NCBI GenBank assembly: GCA_031379035.1
Contig: JANNEU010000093.1
Coordinates: 1-52,167 of the forward strand
DNA: 52,167 nt
Direction of reading: 5' to 3'
Source: JABFRJ01 sp031379035
Lineage (GTDB): Bacteria > Pseudomonadota > Alphaproteobacteria > Rhizobiales > Hyphomicrobiaceae
Shown here: piece by piece, positions 8,501 to 16,786 of the stretch
How the letters are laid out: each line of letters begins with the position of its first letter
Position numbering within the stretch: position 1 is the stretch's first letter
Made by a program: the position numbers and the translations under genes
Notes under the pieces: model-generated
Told to the model about the DNA's origin: nothing
The model's input: only the letters and a program-made list of their open reading frames with translations
Database searches by the model: none

Positions 8501-9279
8501 TGGGCACACTCGATGGACGGCATGCCTTAGTCACCGGCGGCGGCAGTGGCATCGGCGCAGCCATCGCCGCAGCGTTGGCTGCGGAAGGCTGCGCGGTCAC
8601 GCTCGCCGGCCGCCGCATGGCGCAGCTCAAGTCCGTCGCCGCAAAACTTCCCCGCGCCCGCGCCTTGCAGGCCGACGTGACGGACGCAGGCCAATGCGCA
8701 AAACTTGTCACGAATGCCAAAGCCGCCTTCGGACCCATTGATATCGTCGTCGCCAACGCCGGAGCCGCCGAAAGCGCGTCGTTTGGGCGGACAACACCGG
8801 CGCTTTGGCAACGCATGCTTGATGTCAATCTGACCGGGGCTTTCAACACCGCCCATGCCGGCCTGGCCGACCTGACGCGCGCTGCATCCAATGACGAGAA
8901 ACCGCTGCGGCGCTTGATCTTCGTAGCATCCACCGCCGGTCTCAAGGGGTATCCCTATGTGGCCGCGTATGTGGCGGCCAAGCACGGTGTCGTCGGTCTG
9001 ACGCGGGCGTTGGCAATGGAATTTGCGCGCACAACGCTGACTGTCAATGCAGTCTGCCCGGGCTTCACGGAGACGCCGTTACTGGAAGCCTCCATCGCGA
9101 CCATCACCGCGAAAACCGGCCGCAGTGCAGACGCGGCTGCCGCCGATCTCGCGCGCGGCAATCCGCAAGGGCGCTTCGTCACTCCGGCCGAAGTCGCGTC
9201 CACTGTCATGTGGTTGACGTCCGAGGCCGCGCGCTCGGTGACGGGCCAGATGCTCTCCATTTCCGGGGGCGAGGTATGA
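8500..9279 (+). CDS. SDR family oxidoreductase (probable hydroxyacyl-CoA dehydrogenase of the cluster)
   Basis: A 259-residue classical short-chain dehydrogenase. It has the NAD(P)-binding motif TGGGSGIG (residues 12-19), NAG in VVANAGAAES, a catalytic Ser in VASTAGLKG, YVAAK with the active-site Tyr and Lys around 154-158, and a C-terminal SGGEV. Its ATG shares the last A of the preceding gene's TAA, indicating translational coupling with the monooxygenase. Its probable job is oxidation of a hydroxyl group during beta-oxidation-like processing of the ring intermediate. The exact substrate is unknown. Confidence 0.88.
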   Translation: MGTLDGRHALVTGGGSGIGAAIAAALAAEGCAVTLAGRRMAQLKSVAAKLPRARALQADVTDAGQCAKLVTNAKAAFGPIDIVVANAGAAESASFGRTTPALWQRMLDVNLTGAFNTAHAGLADLTRAASNDEKPLRRLIFVASTAGLKGYPYVAAYVAAKHGVVGLTRALAMEFARTTLTVNAVCPGFTETPLLEASIATITAKTGRSADAAAADLARGNPQGRFVTPAEVASTVMWLTSEAARSVTGQMLSISGGEV

Positions 9280-9749
9280 GTGCCCGCGCGGATGCCAAGG
9301 ATAAACTGCGGGTATGGCTGCGTCTGCTGCGAACGACACGGGCCGTCGAAGGGGCCTTGCGGGAGAGCCTGCGGACTAATTTTGACACGACCCTGCCGCG
9401 CTTCGACGTGATGGCCGCGCTTGTGCGCGCTGAAGCAGGGCTGACTATGACGGCGCTCTCCCGCCAGCTGCTGGTCTCGAACGGCAACGTGACCGGCATC
9501 GTCGAGCGTCTGGTGGTGGATCGCCTGGTCTCGCGTGCCGACGAGGCGCGCGACAAGCGAGCGACCCGCGTGCGGCTGACGAGTAAAGGCCGGGCCGAAT
9601 TTGCAACGATGGCTGCGGCCCACGAAATGTGGGTTGCCCAATTGCTCGACCGGCTTGATGCAGCCGATGTGCGCGCGCTCACTTCCGTGCTGGCCAAAGC
9701 GGCACCCGAACATCTCCCAGATCATCTTAACGAGCCGGAGGCCCCATGA
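9276..9749 (+). CDS. MarR-family transcriptional regulator
   Basis: A 157-residue winged-helix regulator. The core ALVRAEAGLTMTALSRQLLVSNGNVTGI provides the recognition helix, and the wing contains DEARDKRATRVRLTSKGRAEF, the diagnostic D-x-R-D-x-R-x-x-x-V-x-LT pattern of MarR proteins. Such regulators in aromatic-CoA clusters usually bind promoter palindromes and are released by an acyl-CoA ligand. The ATG overlaps the stop of the SDR gene (ATGA), and this gene's own stop overlaps the crotonase start, so it is embedded in the operon it probably controls. The best operator candidate is the palindrome at 4588-4609 with its half-site at 6141. Confidence 0.9.
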   Translation: MSARADAKDKLRVWLRLLRTTRAVEGALRESLRTNFDTTLPRFDVMAALVRAEAGLTMTALSRQLLVSNGNVTGIVERLVVDRLVSRADEARDKRATRVRLTSKGRAEFATMAAAHEMWVAQLLDRLDAADVRALTSVLAKAAPEHLPDHLNEPEAP

Positions 9750-10555
9750 ACCCCGCCACTTTCAAGCCGCAGCACTTCAGCTGGCAGTTCAACAACGGCG
9801 TCGCGCATATCATGCTGGCGCGGCCTGATCGCAAGAACCCGCTCACGTTCGACAGCTACGCCGAGCTGCGCGATACGTTTCGTGATCTGGCGGCGGCAAA
9901 CGCAGTGAAAGTCGTCGTGTTCGGTTCGAACGGTGGCAACTTCTGTTCGGGCGGTGATGTGCATGACATCATCGGACCGCTGCTCGACAAGGATATGGTG
10001 GGGCTGTTGGCGTTTACGCGTATGACGGGCGATCTCGTCAAGGCGATCCGGCGGTGCCCGCAGCCGGTGATCGCTGCCATCGACGGTATCTGTGTGGGTG
10101 CCGGAGCGATGGTGGCACTGGCGTCAGATCTGCGGATCGGGACGGCGGCTGCCAAGACGGCGTTTTTGTTCACACGTGTGGGGCTCGCTGGCTGCGATAT
10201 GGGCGCCTGTGCGATGTTGCCGCGTGTGATCGGCCAGGGGCGGGCCGCCGAACTGCTGTTCACGGGTCGCACGATGAGTGCCGATGAAGGCGAACGCTGG
10301 GGCTTCTTTAACCGCCTCGTCGCCGCCGACGCGCTCGATGCCGAAGCGATGAAGCTCGCCCAGCAACTCGCCTCGGGTCCGACGTTCGCGCATATGATGA
10401 CCAAGACCATGCTCGAACAGGAGTGGACCATGTCGGTCGATCAGGCCATTGAAGCGGAAGCGCAAGCGCAAGCCATCTGTATGCAGACGCGCGACTTCCG
10501 CCGCGCCTATGATGCCTTCGTCGCCAAGGGCAAACCGCAGTTCGCGGGAGATTGA
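9746..10555 (+). CDS. Enoyl-CoA hydratase/isomerase family (crotonase) protein
   Basis: A 269-residue crotonase-fold protein. The first oxyanion-hole segment is GGNFCSGGDVHDI, and the second is DGICVGAGAMVALASDLRIG. The two glutamates used by true enoyl-CoA hydratases do not seem present: the GAGAMV segment has Met where GGGCEL has Glu, and FTRVGLAG has Arg where PEILLG has Glu. A downstream Asp (GCDMGA) resembles the Asp used by dienoyl-CoA isomerases and some hydrolytic crotonases. It may therefore isomerise or hydrolyse a cyclic or ring-derived acyl-CoA rather than hydrate an enoyl-CoA. The start overlaps the marR-like gene's stop. The alignment is from memory. Confidence 0.87.
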   Translation: MNPATFKPQHFSWQFNNGVAHIMLARPDRKNPLTFDSYAELRDTFRDLAAANAVKVVVFGSNGGNFCSGGDVHDIIGPLLDKDMVGLLAFTRMTGDLVKAIRRCPQPVIAAIDGICVGAGAMVALASDLRIGTAAAKTAFLFTRVGLAGCDMGACAMLPRVIGQGRAAELLFTGRTMSADEGERWGFFNRLVAADALDAEAMKLAQQLASGPTFAHMMTKTMLEQEWTMSVDQAIEAEAQAQAICMQTRDFRRAYDAFVAKGKPQFAGD

Positions 10556-10607
10556 ACGCAGGATGCGCCGAGACCTCCGCTGACAGTGGCAAATATAGGT
10601 AGACGGC

Positions 10608-11588
10608 ATGAACTACACCAAGCGCGACGCCAAGGCCTACTCCCGCGCCACCATGCGTGGCATCTGGGCTGCGTGCCTGATGCCATTCAATGCGAGCGGG
10701 CGCATCGATGAGGCCGGTTTTGCCGCCAACATGCGCCACTGGATCGATGACCTGAAGATCGACGGCTTCTTCATTTCCGGCAAGCAGGGCGAATTCTTCG
10801 CCATGTCGGTCGCTGAGCGAAAGCGCTCGTTTGAGATGGCGGTTGCGGCCGCGAAGGGTAAGGCCGGCACGATCATGTCGTGTTCTGACCAGAACATGGA
10901 TACCGTCATCGAGCTGGCCAAGCACGCCGAAGCGGTTGGGGCTGACTACATCGTTGTGCACGCGCCCATTTTGCACTTCCACAAGGCGCAGGACGAAACC
11001 TTGCTTGCCTACTACCGGCACATCGCATCGCAAACAAACATCGGCATCGCGCTGTGGAGCCATCCCGACAGCGGATATCTGCTCTCGCCGGAGTTGTGTG
11101 CCCGGCTGGCCGAGATCGAAAACGTCGTCGCCATCAAGTATAGCGTGCCGCGCGCGATGTACGCCACGCTCACCAAGCTTGCGGGCGACAAGATCCTCGT
11201 CAGCACCGCGTCCGAAGAAGAATGGCTCGACAACATCATCGAGCTCGGCTGGCAGCTCTATCTCTGCTCGTCGCCGCCCTATCTGTTGCAAACCAAGCAC
11301 GACCTGCGCATGCGCGCCTACACCGATCTTGCCCTCAATGGTGACCACGCCGCCGCCCGCACAATCAGCGCGAGCCTCGAACCGGTGCGGCATGCGCTGA
11401 AATCCACGCGGCCCTTGGAAAAGCCCCATGCGCATCAGAAATATTGGCAGACGTTGCTTGGGCAGGTCGGCGGGAGTGTTCGCCGGCCGTTGCTGGAACT
11501 GACCGAAGCCGAGAAGGCAGCGACGCGGCGGGCGTTTGAGGCGTGTGGGTTGGGGGTGGTGTCTGCCAGTAATGTCAAGGGTCGGTGA
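10608..11588 (+). CDS. Divergent dihydrodipicolinate synthase (DapA) superfamily protein
   Basis: A 326-residue TIM-barrel protein of the DHDPS/N-acetylneuraminate lyase superfamily (Schiff-base aldolases and dehydratases). The imine-forming Lys is kept in VVAIKYSVPR (about residue 177). Other landmarks differ: the GTTGE phosphate/keto-acid loop reads SGKQGEFF, and the segment that normally holds the catalytic Tyr pair reads HAPILHFH. A standard aldolase mechanism is therefore doubtful, and a different lyase or hydratase role is possible. It begins 52 bp after the crotonase and is probably the last gene of the aromatic-CoA operon. The IlvD/Edd dehydratase 3 kb downstream is a second context, since some members dehydrate 2-keto-3-deoxy sugar acids. 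Confidence 0.75.
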   Translation: MNYTKRDAKAYSRATMRGIWAACLMPFNASGRIDEAGFAANMRHWIDDLKIDGFFISGKQGEFFAMSVAERKRSFEMAVAAAKGKAGTIMSCSDQNMDTVIELAKHAEAVGADYIVVHAPILHFHKAQDETLLAYYRHIASQTNIGIALWSHPDSGYLLSPELCARLAEIENVVAIKYSVPRAMYATLTKLAGDKILVSTASEEEWLDNIIELGWQLYLCSSPPYLLQTKHDLRMRAYTDLALNGDHAAARTISASLEPVRHALKSTRPLEKPHAHQKYWQTLLGQVGGSVRRPLLELTEAEKAATRRAFEACGLGVVSASNVKGR

Positions 11589-11686
11589 TACCCACACGCC
11601 TCACACCTGCCATTGCCCCAACCGCTCCAGTTCGGCATAGTCCGTCCTGCATCCGGGCCTCGGCTCGTTTTGGCGTGGAGGGGCGT

Positions 11687-14539
11687 GTGCAAAATCGGGT
11701 GTGGAGTCAGAGAGCGGCGGGCTTTGCTGCGACTTTTCTTGCAACTGCGGGCTTGGCAACTGCGGGCTTGGCAACTGCTGGCCTGGCGATTGTGAGTGCG
11801 TCCGTAGCACACGCCGGCAAGCTTGGCGGACAATCAAATTTCGGCGCGGCACCGGCTGCCTCCTTCGTCGGTACGTGCTCTGCAGACGACAACCGCGAAA
11901 CCACCCCTCGCCGTTCGCTCGCGCGCCCGATCGCCTGCACGTTTTCTACGCCGCGTGGGTCGTTCGGCAACACACCTGCCCCGCTGCCGCCCATCGCGGC
12001 CAACAACGATCCTGCCACCAAGCCGCCAGTGGCACCAACCGAAGCCGCGCCGCTGACAGGCACTATGGCCTACTACCCGCCCGGCGAACTGGTGGCGCAA
12101 GACAAGGGACGCGGCCGCGTCGGCGATCGCAAGGTCTATCTGCCGGGCATTGTTTATCCTCTGAAACTCGCCAGCGGCATGGAGCAAAGCCCGGCGGGTC
12201 GTCACCCGCATATGAACTCGCAGATCTGGGGCTATGGCGGCGGCGGCTGGAATGATCGCGGTGCCGCCGGCGGCACCGAATGCGACCGCCGCAACTACAA
12301 CCCCATGCTCCAGCGCGACAACTACTGCGAAGTGCGCGGCTGGGACATGCCGATGTGTCCGGCCGGCCAAGGCCACCAAGGCCAGGACATCCGCCCGCCC
12401 GCCTGCGACGACGACAAGTGGGAAGCCGTCGCCGTTGTCGATGGCACCATCACGCAAGTCACATCCAACACCACCGTTCGCCTCAAAGGCGGCGATGGCT
12501 CCGAGTACTATTATCTCCACATGCACCCTGACAGCATCACCGTCGAAGAAGGCTCCGTGGTCAAGCAGGGCCAGGTGCTCGGCCGTGTCTCGAACTTCAT
12601 GAACGGCGGCCGCCAGACAACCCAACACCTGCATTTTCAGGTGAAGCAATCGATCTCCATCGGTGGCAGCGTGCAGCGCGTCTACGTGCCGGTGTTCTCG
12701 TCGCTCGTCGCCGCCTACCGCCGCGCCAAGGGGCTCGATCCCGGTGTCGACGACAAAGGCAATCTGGTAGCCGATGCCGCCTATGAGGTCGGCGCAAAGC
12801 CGGCCGACGCACCCAAGGCACCGTTCACGCTGTGGCCCGTCGTCAACGTTGCCGGCAACGACGGACGCCCGATTGAACCGGTCAATCTCGCGCGCGCATT
12901 CCGCGCCAGCGATGACAAGGCCAAGGTCAGCTATGCCGCCACCGGATTGCCTGCCGGCCTGACCCTCGACTCAGCCACAGGCTTCATCACTGGCAAGCTC
13001 GACAGCCGCGCCTCGCGCAACACCACCAACGGTAGCTACACCGTGACGGCGACGGCTACCGATGCGAACGGACGCACGGCTAGCCAGAGCTTTACAGTCA
13101 CATCCAAGCCAAGCGCGCCGCTCGTCGCCACACCGACAACAGCAAAAACGTTCCGCGAAGGCGAGAGCGTGGTGATCGCCGCTGGTACCGCCTTCACCGA
13201 CCCGAACCTCGACACCTTGACCTACTCGGTCGCTGAATTGCCAGATGGCCTGACGATTGATCCCGCTACCGGCCGCATCAGCGGGGTCCTCGCGCCCGGC
13301 TCGGCCACTGGCAAACCCGATGGTGTCTACGTCATCACCATGGCTGCGACCGACAGCGTGGATGGCACCGCGACCCAAAGCTTTACGCTCACCGTCCTGC
13401 CGCAGAAAAAGCCAGACCCGCCAGCCGTGCCGCCGCCGCAGATTGTCGGCCCGATCCCGCAAGCGTCGGCGTTTGCCGGCCAGGATCTGACGGCCATTGA
13501 CACAGCCCGCTTTTTCAAACCCGCCGCCGGTGACGCCGGCGCGCTGCGTTACACGGCGTCGGGTATGCCCCCCGGCCTTGCCATCGACAATGGCACCGGC
13601 CAGATCACAGGCTTGCTGCCGCAAAGTGCTGGCGACGGCACAGGTCAATTCCCCATCGTCGTGACGGCAACGAGTACGGCTGGTGGCAAGACCAGCCAGA
13701 GTTTCGTACTCACCGTGCGCAACCAGGGACCAACCGTCGTCACGCGGACCGTCAACAAATCCTTCGTTGAGGGCGAAGCCGTTGTAATCAATGCGGGCGG
13801 CGCGTTCGCAACGCCACCCGGCGCGGTCCTCACCTACACCGCTTCCGGCTTGCCCACCGGGCTGACGTTTGACAACACACAAGGCACCCTCATCGGCACA
13901 CTGCCTGCCGGCTCGTCGCAAGCAGGCACCAAAGGTGTTTACACCGTCGAAGTGACCGCTACGGACCAGCGCGGCGCATCCGCCAGCCAGACCTTCACTA
14001 TTGCCGTCAGTCCTGCACCGCCGAAGCCGTTTGCGCCAACGGTCGGGCCGTCCTTCGCACCCGTGACCGCCAAAGCCGGTGATCGCTTCGGGCCACTCGA
14101 CGTCTCACTCGATATCTCACCGGGCTTCAAACCGGCAGGTGTCCCCGGCAGCAATGGCCCGCTGCAATTCTCCGCGCTCGGTCTGCCTGATGCGCTCACC
14201 ATCGACGCTAAAACGGGTGTCATCTCTGGCACTGTGTCGGCGAATGCGGTGCAAGCCTCACCTGGCGGCAACTACCTCGTCACGCTCTTCGCAACCGATA
14301 CATCGAACGGTCTCAGATCGACACTCGGATTGGTGATGACTGTGCAAGCGCCCGATGCCGCGCCGGCACCGACGCCACCAACGCCCACGCCGCCCGTGAC
14401 GCCACCCACCGATCCCGCCAAGCCTCCCGTGACGCCTCCGGCCACACCGCAACCCGCCACCCAACCCGGCTGGTGGCCCTGGATCAAAGACAAGGTCTCC
14501 GGTGCCGCCTCCGGTGCCTGGGGCTGGGCCACGAAGTAG
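11687..14539 (+). CDS. Secreted M23 peptidase-like protein with five putative Ig-like repeats
   Basis: About 950 residues. I start at a GTG preceded by GGAGGGG (11677-11683), which leaves a basic N-terminus and a hydrophobic signal peptide containing a three-fold ATAGL repeat and ending near VAHAGK. The frame is open back to 11585. A LytM/M23-type region follows with HQGQD (about residue 229), LHMH and HLHF (about residue 314), the pattern of zinc ligands in peptidoglycan endopeptidases. Residues of roughly 380-885 hold five He_PIG-like Ig repeats, each with a variant of LPxGLTxDxxTGxIxG followed by GSYTVTVTATD-like strands. A Pro/Thr-rich linker and a Trp-rich tail (GWWPWIKDKV) close it. It likely acts at the cell wall or surface. 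Enzyme activity is inferred. Confidence 0.8.
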   Translation: MQNRVWSQRAAGFAATFLATAGLATAGLATAGLAIVSASVAHAGKLGGQSNFGAAPAASFVGTCSADDNRETTPRRSLARPIACTFSTPRGSFGNTPAPLPPIAANNDPATKPPVAPTEAAPLTGTMAYYPPGELVAQDKGRGRVGDRKVYLPGIVYPLKLASGMEQSPAGRHPHMNSQIWGYGGGGWNDRGAAGGTECDRRNYNPMLQRDNYCEVRGWDMPMCPAGQGHQGQDIRPPACDDDKWEAVAVVDGTITQVTSNTTVRLKGGDGSEYYYLHMHPDSITVEEGSVVKQGQVLGRVSNFMNGGRQTTQHLHFQVKQSISIGGSVQRVYVPVFSSLVAAYRRAKGLDPGVDDKGNLVADAAYEVGAKPADAPKAPFTLWPVVNVAGNDGRPIEPVNLARAFRASDDKAKVSYAATGLPAGLTLDSATGFITGKLDSRASRNTTNGSYTVTATATDANGRTASQSFTVTSKPSAPLVATPTTAKTFREGESVVIAAGTAFTDPNLDTLTYSVAELPDGLTIDPATGRISGVLAPGSATGKPDGVYVITMAATDSVDGTATQSFTLTVLPQKKPDPPAVPPPQIVGPIPQASAFAGQDLTAIDTARFFKPAAGDAGALRYTASGMPPGLAIDNGTGQITGLLPQSAGDGTGQFPIVVTATSTAGGKTSQSFVLTVRNQGPTVVTRTVNKSFVEGEAVVINAGGAFATPPGAVLTYTASGLPTGLTFDNTQGTLIGTLPAGSSQAGTKGVYTVEVTATDQRGASASQTFTIAVSPAPPKPFAPTVGPSFAPVTAKAGDRFGPLDVSLDISPGFKPAGVPGSNGPLQFSALGLPDALTIDAKTGVISGTVSANAVQASPGGNYLVTLFATDTSNGLRSTLGLVMTVQAPDAAPAPTPPTPTPPVTPPTDPAKPPVTPPATPQPATQPGWWPWIKDKVSGAASGAWGWATK

Positions 14540-14550
14540 AGGGTCGCACC

Positions 14551-14587
14551 GTAGGTCGGGTTAGCAGCACTTCTGCTGCGTAACCCC
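14551..14587. repeat. Extragenic palindrome (GGGTTAGCAGC...GCTGCGTAACCC)
   Basis: Inverted arms GGGTTAGCAGCA and TGCTGCGTAACCC lie 12-50 bp after the M23 gene. A related element with GGGTTACGCGCG and CGCGCTAACCC arms occurs at 41875-41940, so this is a dispersed family. It could fold as a weak 3' hairpin. Confidence 0.5.
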
Positions 14588-14627
14588 ACTTCGCCTGCGC
14601 GATCTCTCACCTGCGCAATCTCTCAAT

Positions 14628-14788
14628 TGTCATCCTCGGGCTAGTCCCGAGGACCCATTCATCTCCATTCGCAAGCGTTCGATTTCCGCGTGGACAGCGC
14701 ATCGCATACTGTCAACGTCTGCATCGCTGCACCATGGGTCCTCGGGACCCTCGGCATACGCCGAGGGCAAGCAAGCCCGAGGATGACA
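14628..14788. repeat. Pair of inverted extragenic palindromes, one carrying an inserted hairpin
   Basis: The left copy is 14628-14657 (TGTCATCCTCGGGCT... GAGGACCCA). The right copy is 14735-14788, the reverse complement of the left but with about 24 extra bases that form their own hairpin (CCTCGGCATACGCCGAGG). The copies flank 77 bp with no gene. This is the kind of dispersed palindrome seen between genes in many Rhizobiales. It lies directly upstream of the ilvD-like gene. Confidence 0.6.
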
Positions 14789-14841
14789 GTGAGTGCAGTG
14801 AGAATATAGACCGAATTGAATCAGAGACGGACCCATCTCCC

Positions 14842-16584
14842 ATGCCGCTGCCCAAAACCAAATCCCCCGACGACCTGCGTTCCGCCCGTTGGTTCGCGCC
14901 CGACGACCTGCGCTCGTTCGGTCATCGGTCGCGCATGAACCAGACCGGCTTTGCGGTCGAAGAATTCAAGGGCAAGCCGATTATCGGCATCCTCAACACC
15001 TGGTCGGATTTCGCCCAGTGTCATGCGCACTTCAAGACGCGCGTCGAAGATGTGAAGCGCGGCGTGTTGCAGGCAGGCGGCTTCCCGGTTGAATTGCCGG
15101 CAATTTCGCTTTCCGAAAGCACGGTCAAGCCGACGACGATGCTCTATCGCAACTTTCTTGCGATGGAGACGGAGGAACTGATCCGCTCGCAGCCCGTCGA
15201 TGGCGTCGTACTGATGGGCGGTTGCGACAAGACCACGCCGGGCCTGATCCTCGGGGCGACCAGCGCCGCCGTGCCCGCCATCTTCATGCCAGCCGGCCCG
15301 CAGTTGCGCGGCAACTGGCAGGGCAAGACGCTGGGCTCCGGCTCGGATGCCTGGAAATATTGGGACGAACGCCGCGCCGGCAACATCAATGAAAAGGACT
15401 GGGGCGAGCTGGAAACCGGCCTCAACCGCTCGTTCGGCGTCTGCATGACCATGGGCACCGCCTCGACCATGACCGGGCTCGCCGACGTGCTCGGGCTCTG
15501 CCTCCCCGGCGCGTCGTCGATCCCCGCTCCGGATAGCGGCCACATCCGCATGGCATCGGCCACCGGCCGCCGCATCGTCGACATGGTGTGGGAAGATCTC
15601 ACACCGCAGAAGATCATGACCGAAGCGGCGTTCCGTAACGTCATCATCGTTGCCATGGCCATGGGCTGCTCCACCAACGCCGTCATCCACGTGCTCGCCA
15701 TGGCGCGCCGCGCAAGTGTGCCATTGAGCCTCGAAGACTTCGACGCCGTCAGCCGCAAGGTGCCCGTTATCGCCAACATCCGCCCCAGCGGCGACAAGTA
15801 TCTAATGGAGGATTTCTATTACGCGGGCGGCCTGCTCGGCCTCATGTCGCGGCTTACCGGGCAACTCGATCTCACCCAGATCAACGTCTCCGGCGAAACC
15901 TGGGCGCACTCGCTTGAGGGCGCCAAAGTCTTCAACGACGACGTCATCCGCCCACTCGATAACGCCATTTACAAGGAAGGCGCGGTGGCGCTTTTGAAAG
16001 GTAACCTCGCGCCCGATGGCTGCGTCATCAAGCCGAGCGCCTGCGCTGAAAAGTTCTTGAAGCACACTGGCGCAGCCCTCGTCTTCGACGACTACGCGGC
16101 GCTGAAAGCCAACATCGACCGCGACGATCTGGATGTGACCGAAAACACCGTGCTCGTCCTCCGCAACGCCGGCCCGCAAGGCGGCCCCGGCATGCCGGAA
16201 TGGGGCATGCTACCGATCCCCAAGAAGCTCGTGAAGCAGGGCGTGCGCGACATGGTGCGCATTTCTGACGCGCGCATGAGCGGTACCAGCTACGGTGCCT
16301 GCATCCTCCACGTCTCGCCTGAAAGCTACATCGGCGGCCCGCTCGCGCTGGTGAAGACCGGCGATATGATTTCTGTCGATGTTCCGGCCCGCACCATCAA
16401 CCTCGACATCTCGGACGGCGAATTCGCTCGCCGCCGCGCTGCCCTCAAACCACCAGCCCCCCGCTACGAACGCGGCTACGGCTGGATGTTCTCCCAGCAC
16501 ATCAAACAAGCCCACGACGGCTGCGATTTCGACTTCCTCGAAACTAGCTTCGGCAAACCGGTTGATGAGCCATCGATTTATTGA
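14842..16584 (+). CDS. IlvD/Edd-family dehydratase (sugar-acid dehydratase type)
   Basis: A 580-residue dehydratase of the IlvD/Edd family, which uses an iron-sulfur cluster and Mg2+ to convert dihydroxy acids to 2-keto-3-deoxy acids. Visible landmarks are LMGGCDKTTPG (cluster Cys near residue 127), FGVCMTMGTASTM (second Cys near 200), NAGPQGGPGMPEWG and DARMSGTSYGACILHVSPE. The GSGSDAWKYWDERRAGNI insertion and overall form match pentonate dehydratases (arabinonate or xylonate) better than branched-chain amino acid IlvD; this is from family knowledge. The start at MPLPKTKSPDDLRS is chosen because upstream in-frame residues are encoded by the intergenic palindromes. No sugar transporter or regulator is adjacent. 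Confidence 0.85.
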   Translation: MPLPKTKSPDDLRSARWFAPDDLRSFGHRSRMNQTGFAVEEFKGKPIIGILNTWSDFAQCHAHFKTRVEDVKRGVLQAGGFPVELPAISLSESTVKPTTMLYRNFLAMETEELIRSQPVDGVVLMGGCDKTTPGLILGATSAAVPAIFMPAGPQLRGNWQGKTLGSGSDAWKYWDERRAGNINEKDWGELETGLNRSFGVCMTMGTASTMTGLADVLGLCLPGASSIPAPDSGHIRMASATGRRIVDMVWEDLTPQKIMTEAAFRNVIIVAMAMGCSTNAVIHVLAMARRASVPLSLEDFDAVSRKVPVIANIRPSGDKYLMEDFYYAGGLLGLMSRLTGQLDLTQINVSGETWAHSLEGAKVFNDDVIRPLDNAIYKEGAVALLKGNLAPDGCVIKPSACAEKFLKHTGAALVFDDYAALKANIDRDDLDVTENTVLVLRNAGPQGGPGMPEWGMLPIPKKLVKQGVRDMVRISDARMSGTSYGACILHVSPESYIGGPLALVKTGDMISVDVPARTINLDISDGEFARRRAALKPPAPRYERGYGWMFSQHIKQAHDGCDFDFLETSFGKPVDEPSIY

Positions 16585-16786
16585 GCAGCACCAAAGTCGG
16601 CGCTTGCCGGCTTTGCTGGTTACGCGATCGGAGGCTAAGCCGTCACAAAATGCGACATCCCCGACCTCGCTATGGGCGTCGCGAATGACCCACACCGTCC
16701 GGGAGCTGAATGTTCTCAGACTTTCCGCAGCTCATCGGAAGCAGACCAATGGCGCGCGGTCGACAAGACCGAAGTCTCCGGCTACA

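Noticed and set aside
10308..11597. Minus-strand frame (429 codons) opposite the crotonase and DapA-like genes
   Set aside because: It crosses two genes and lacks a recognisable domain; both plus-strand genes have clear motifs.
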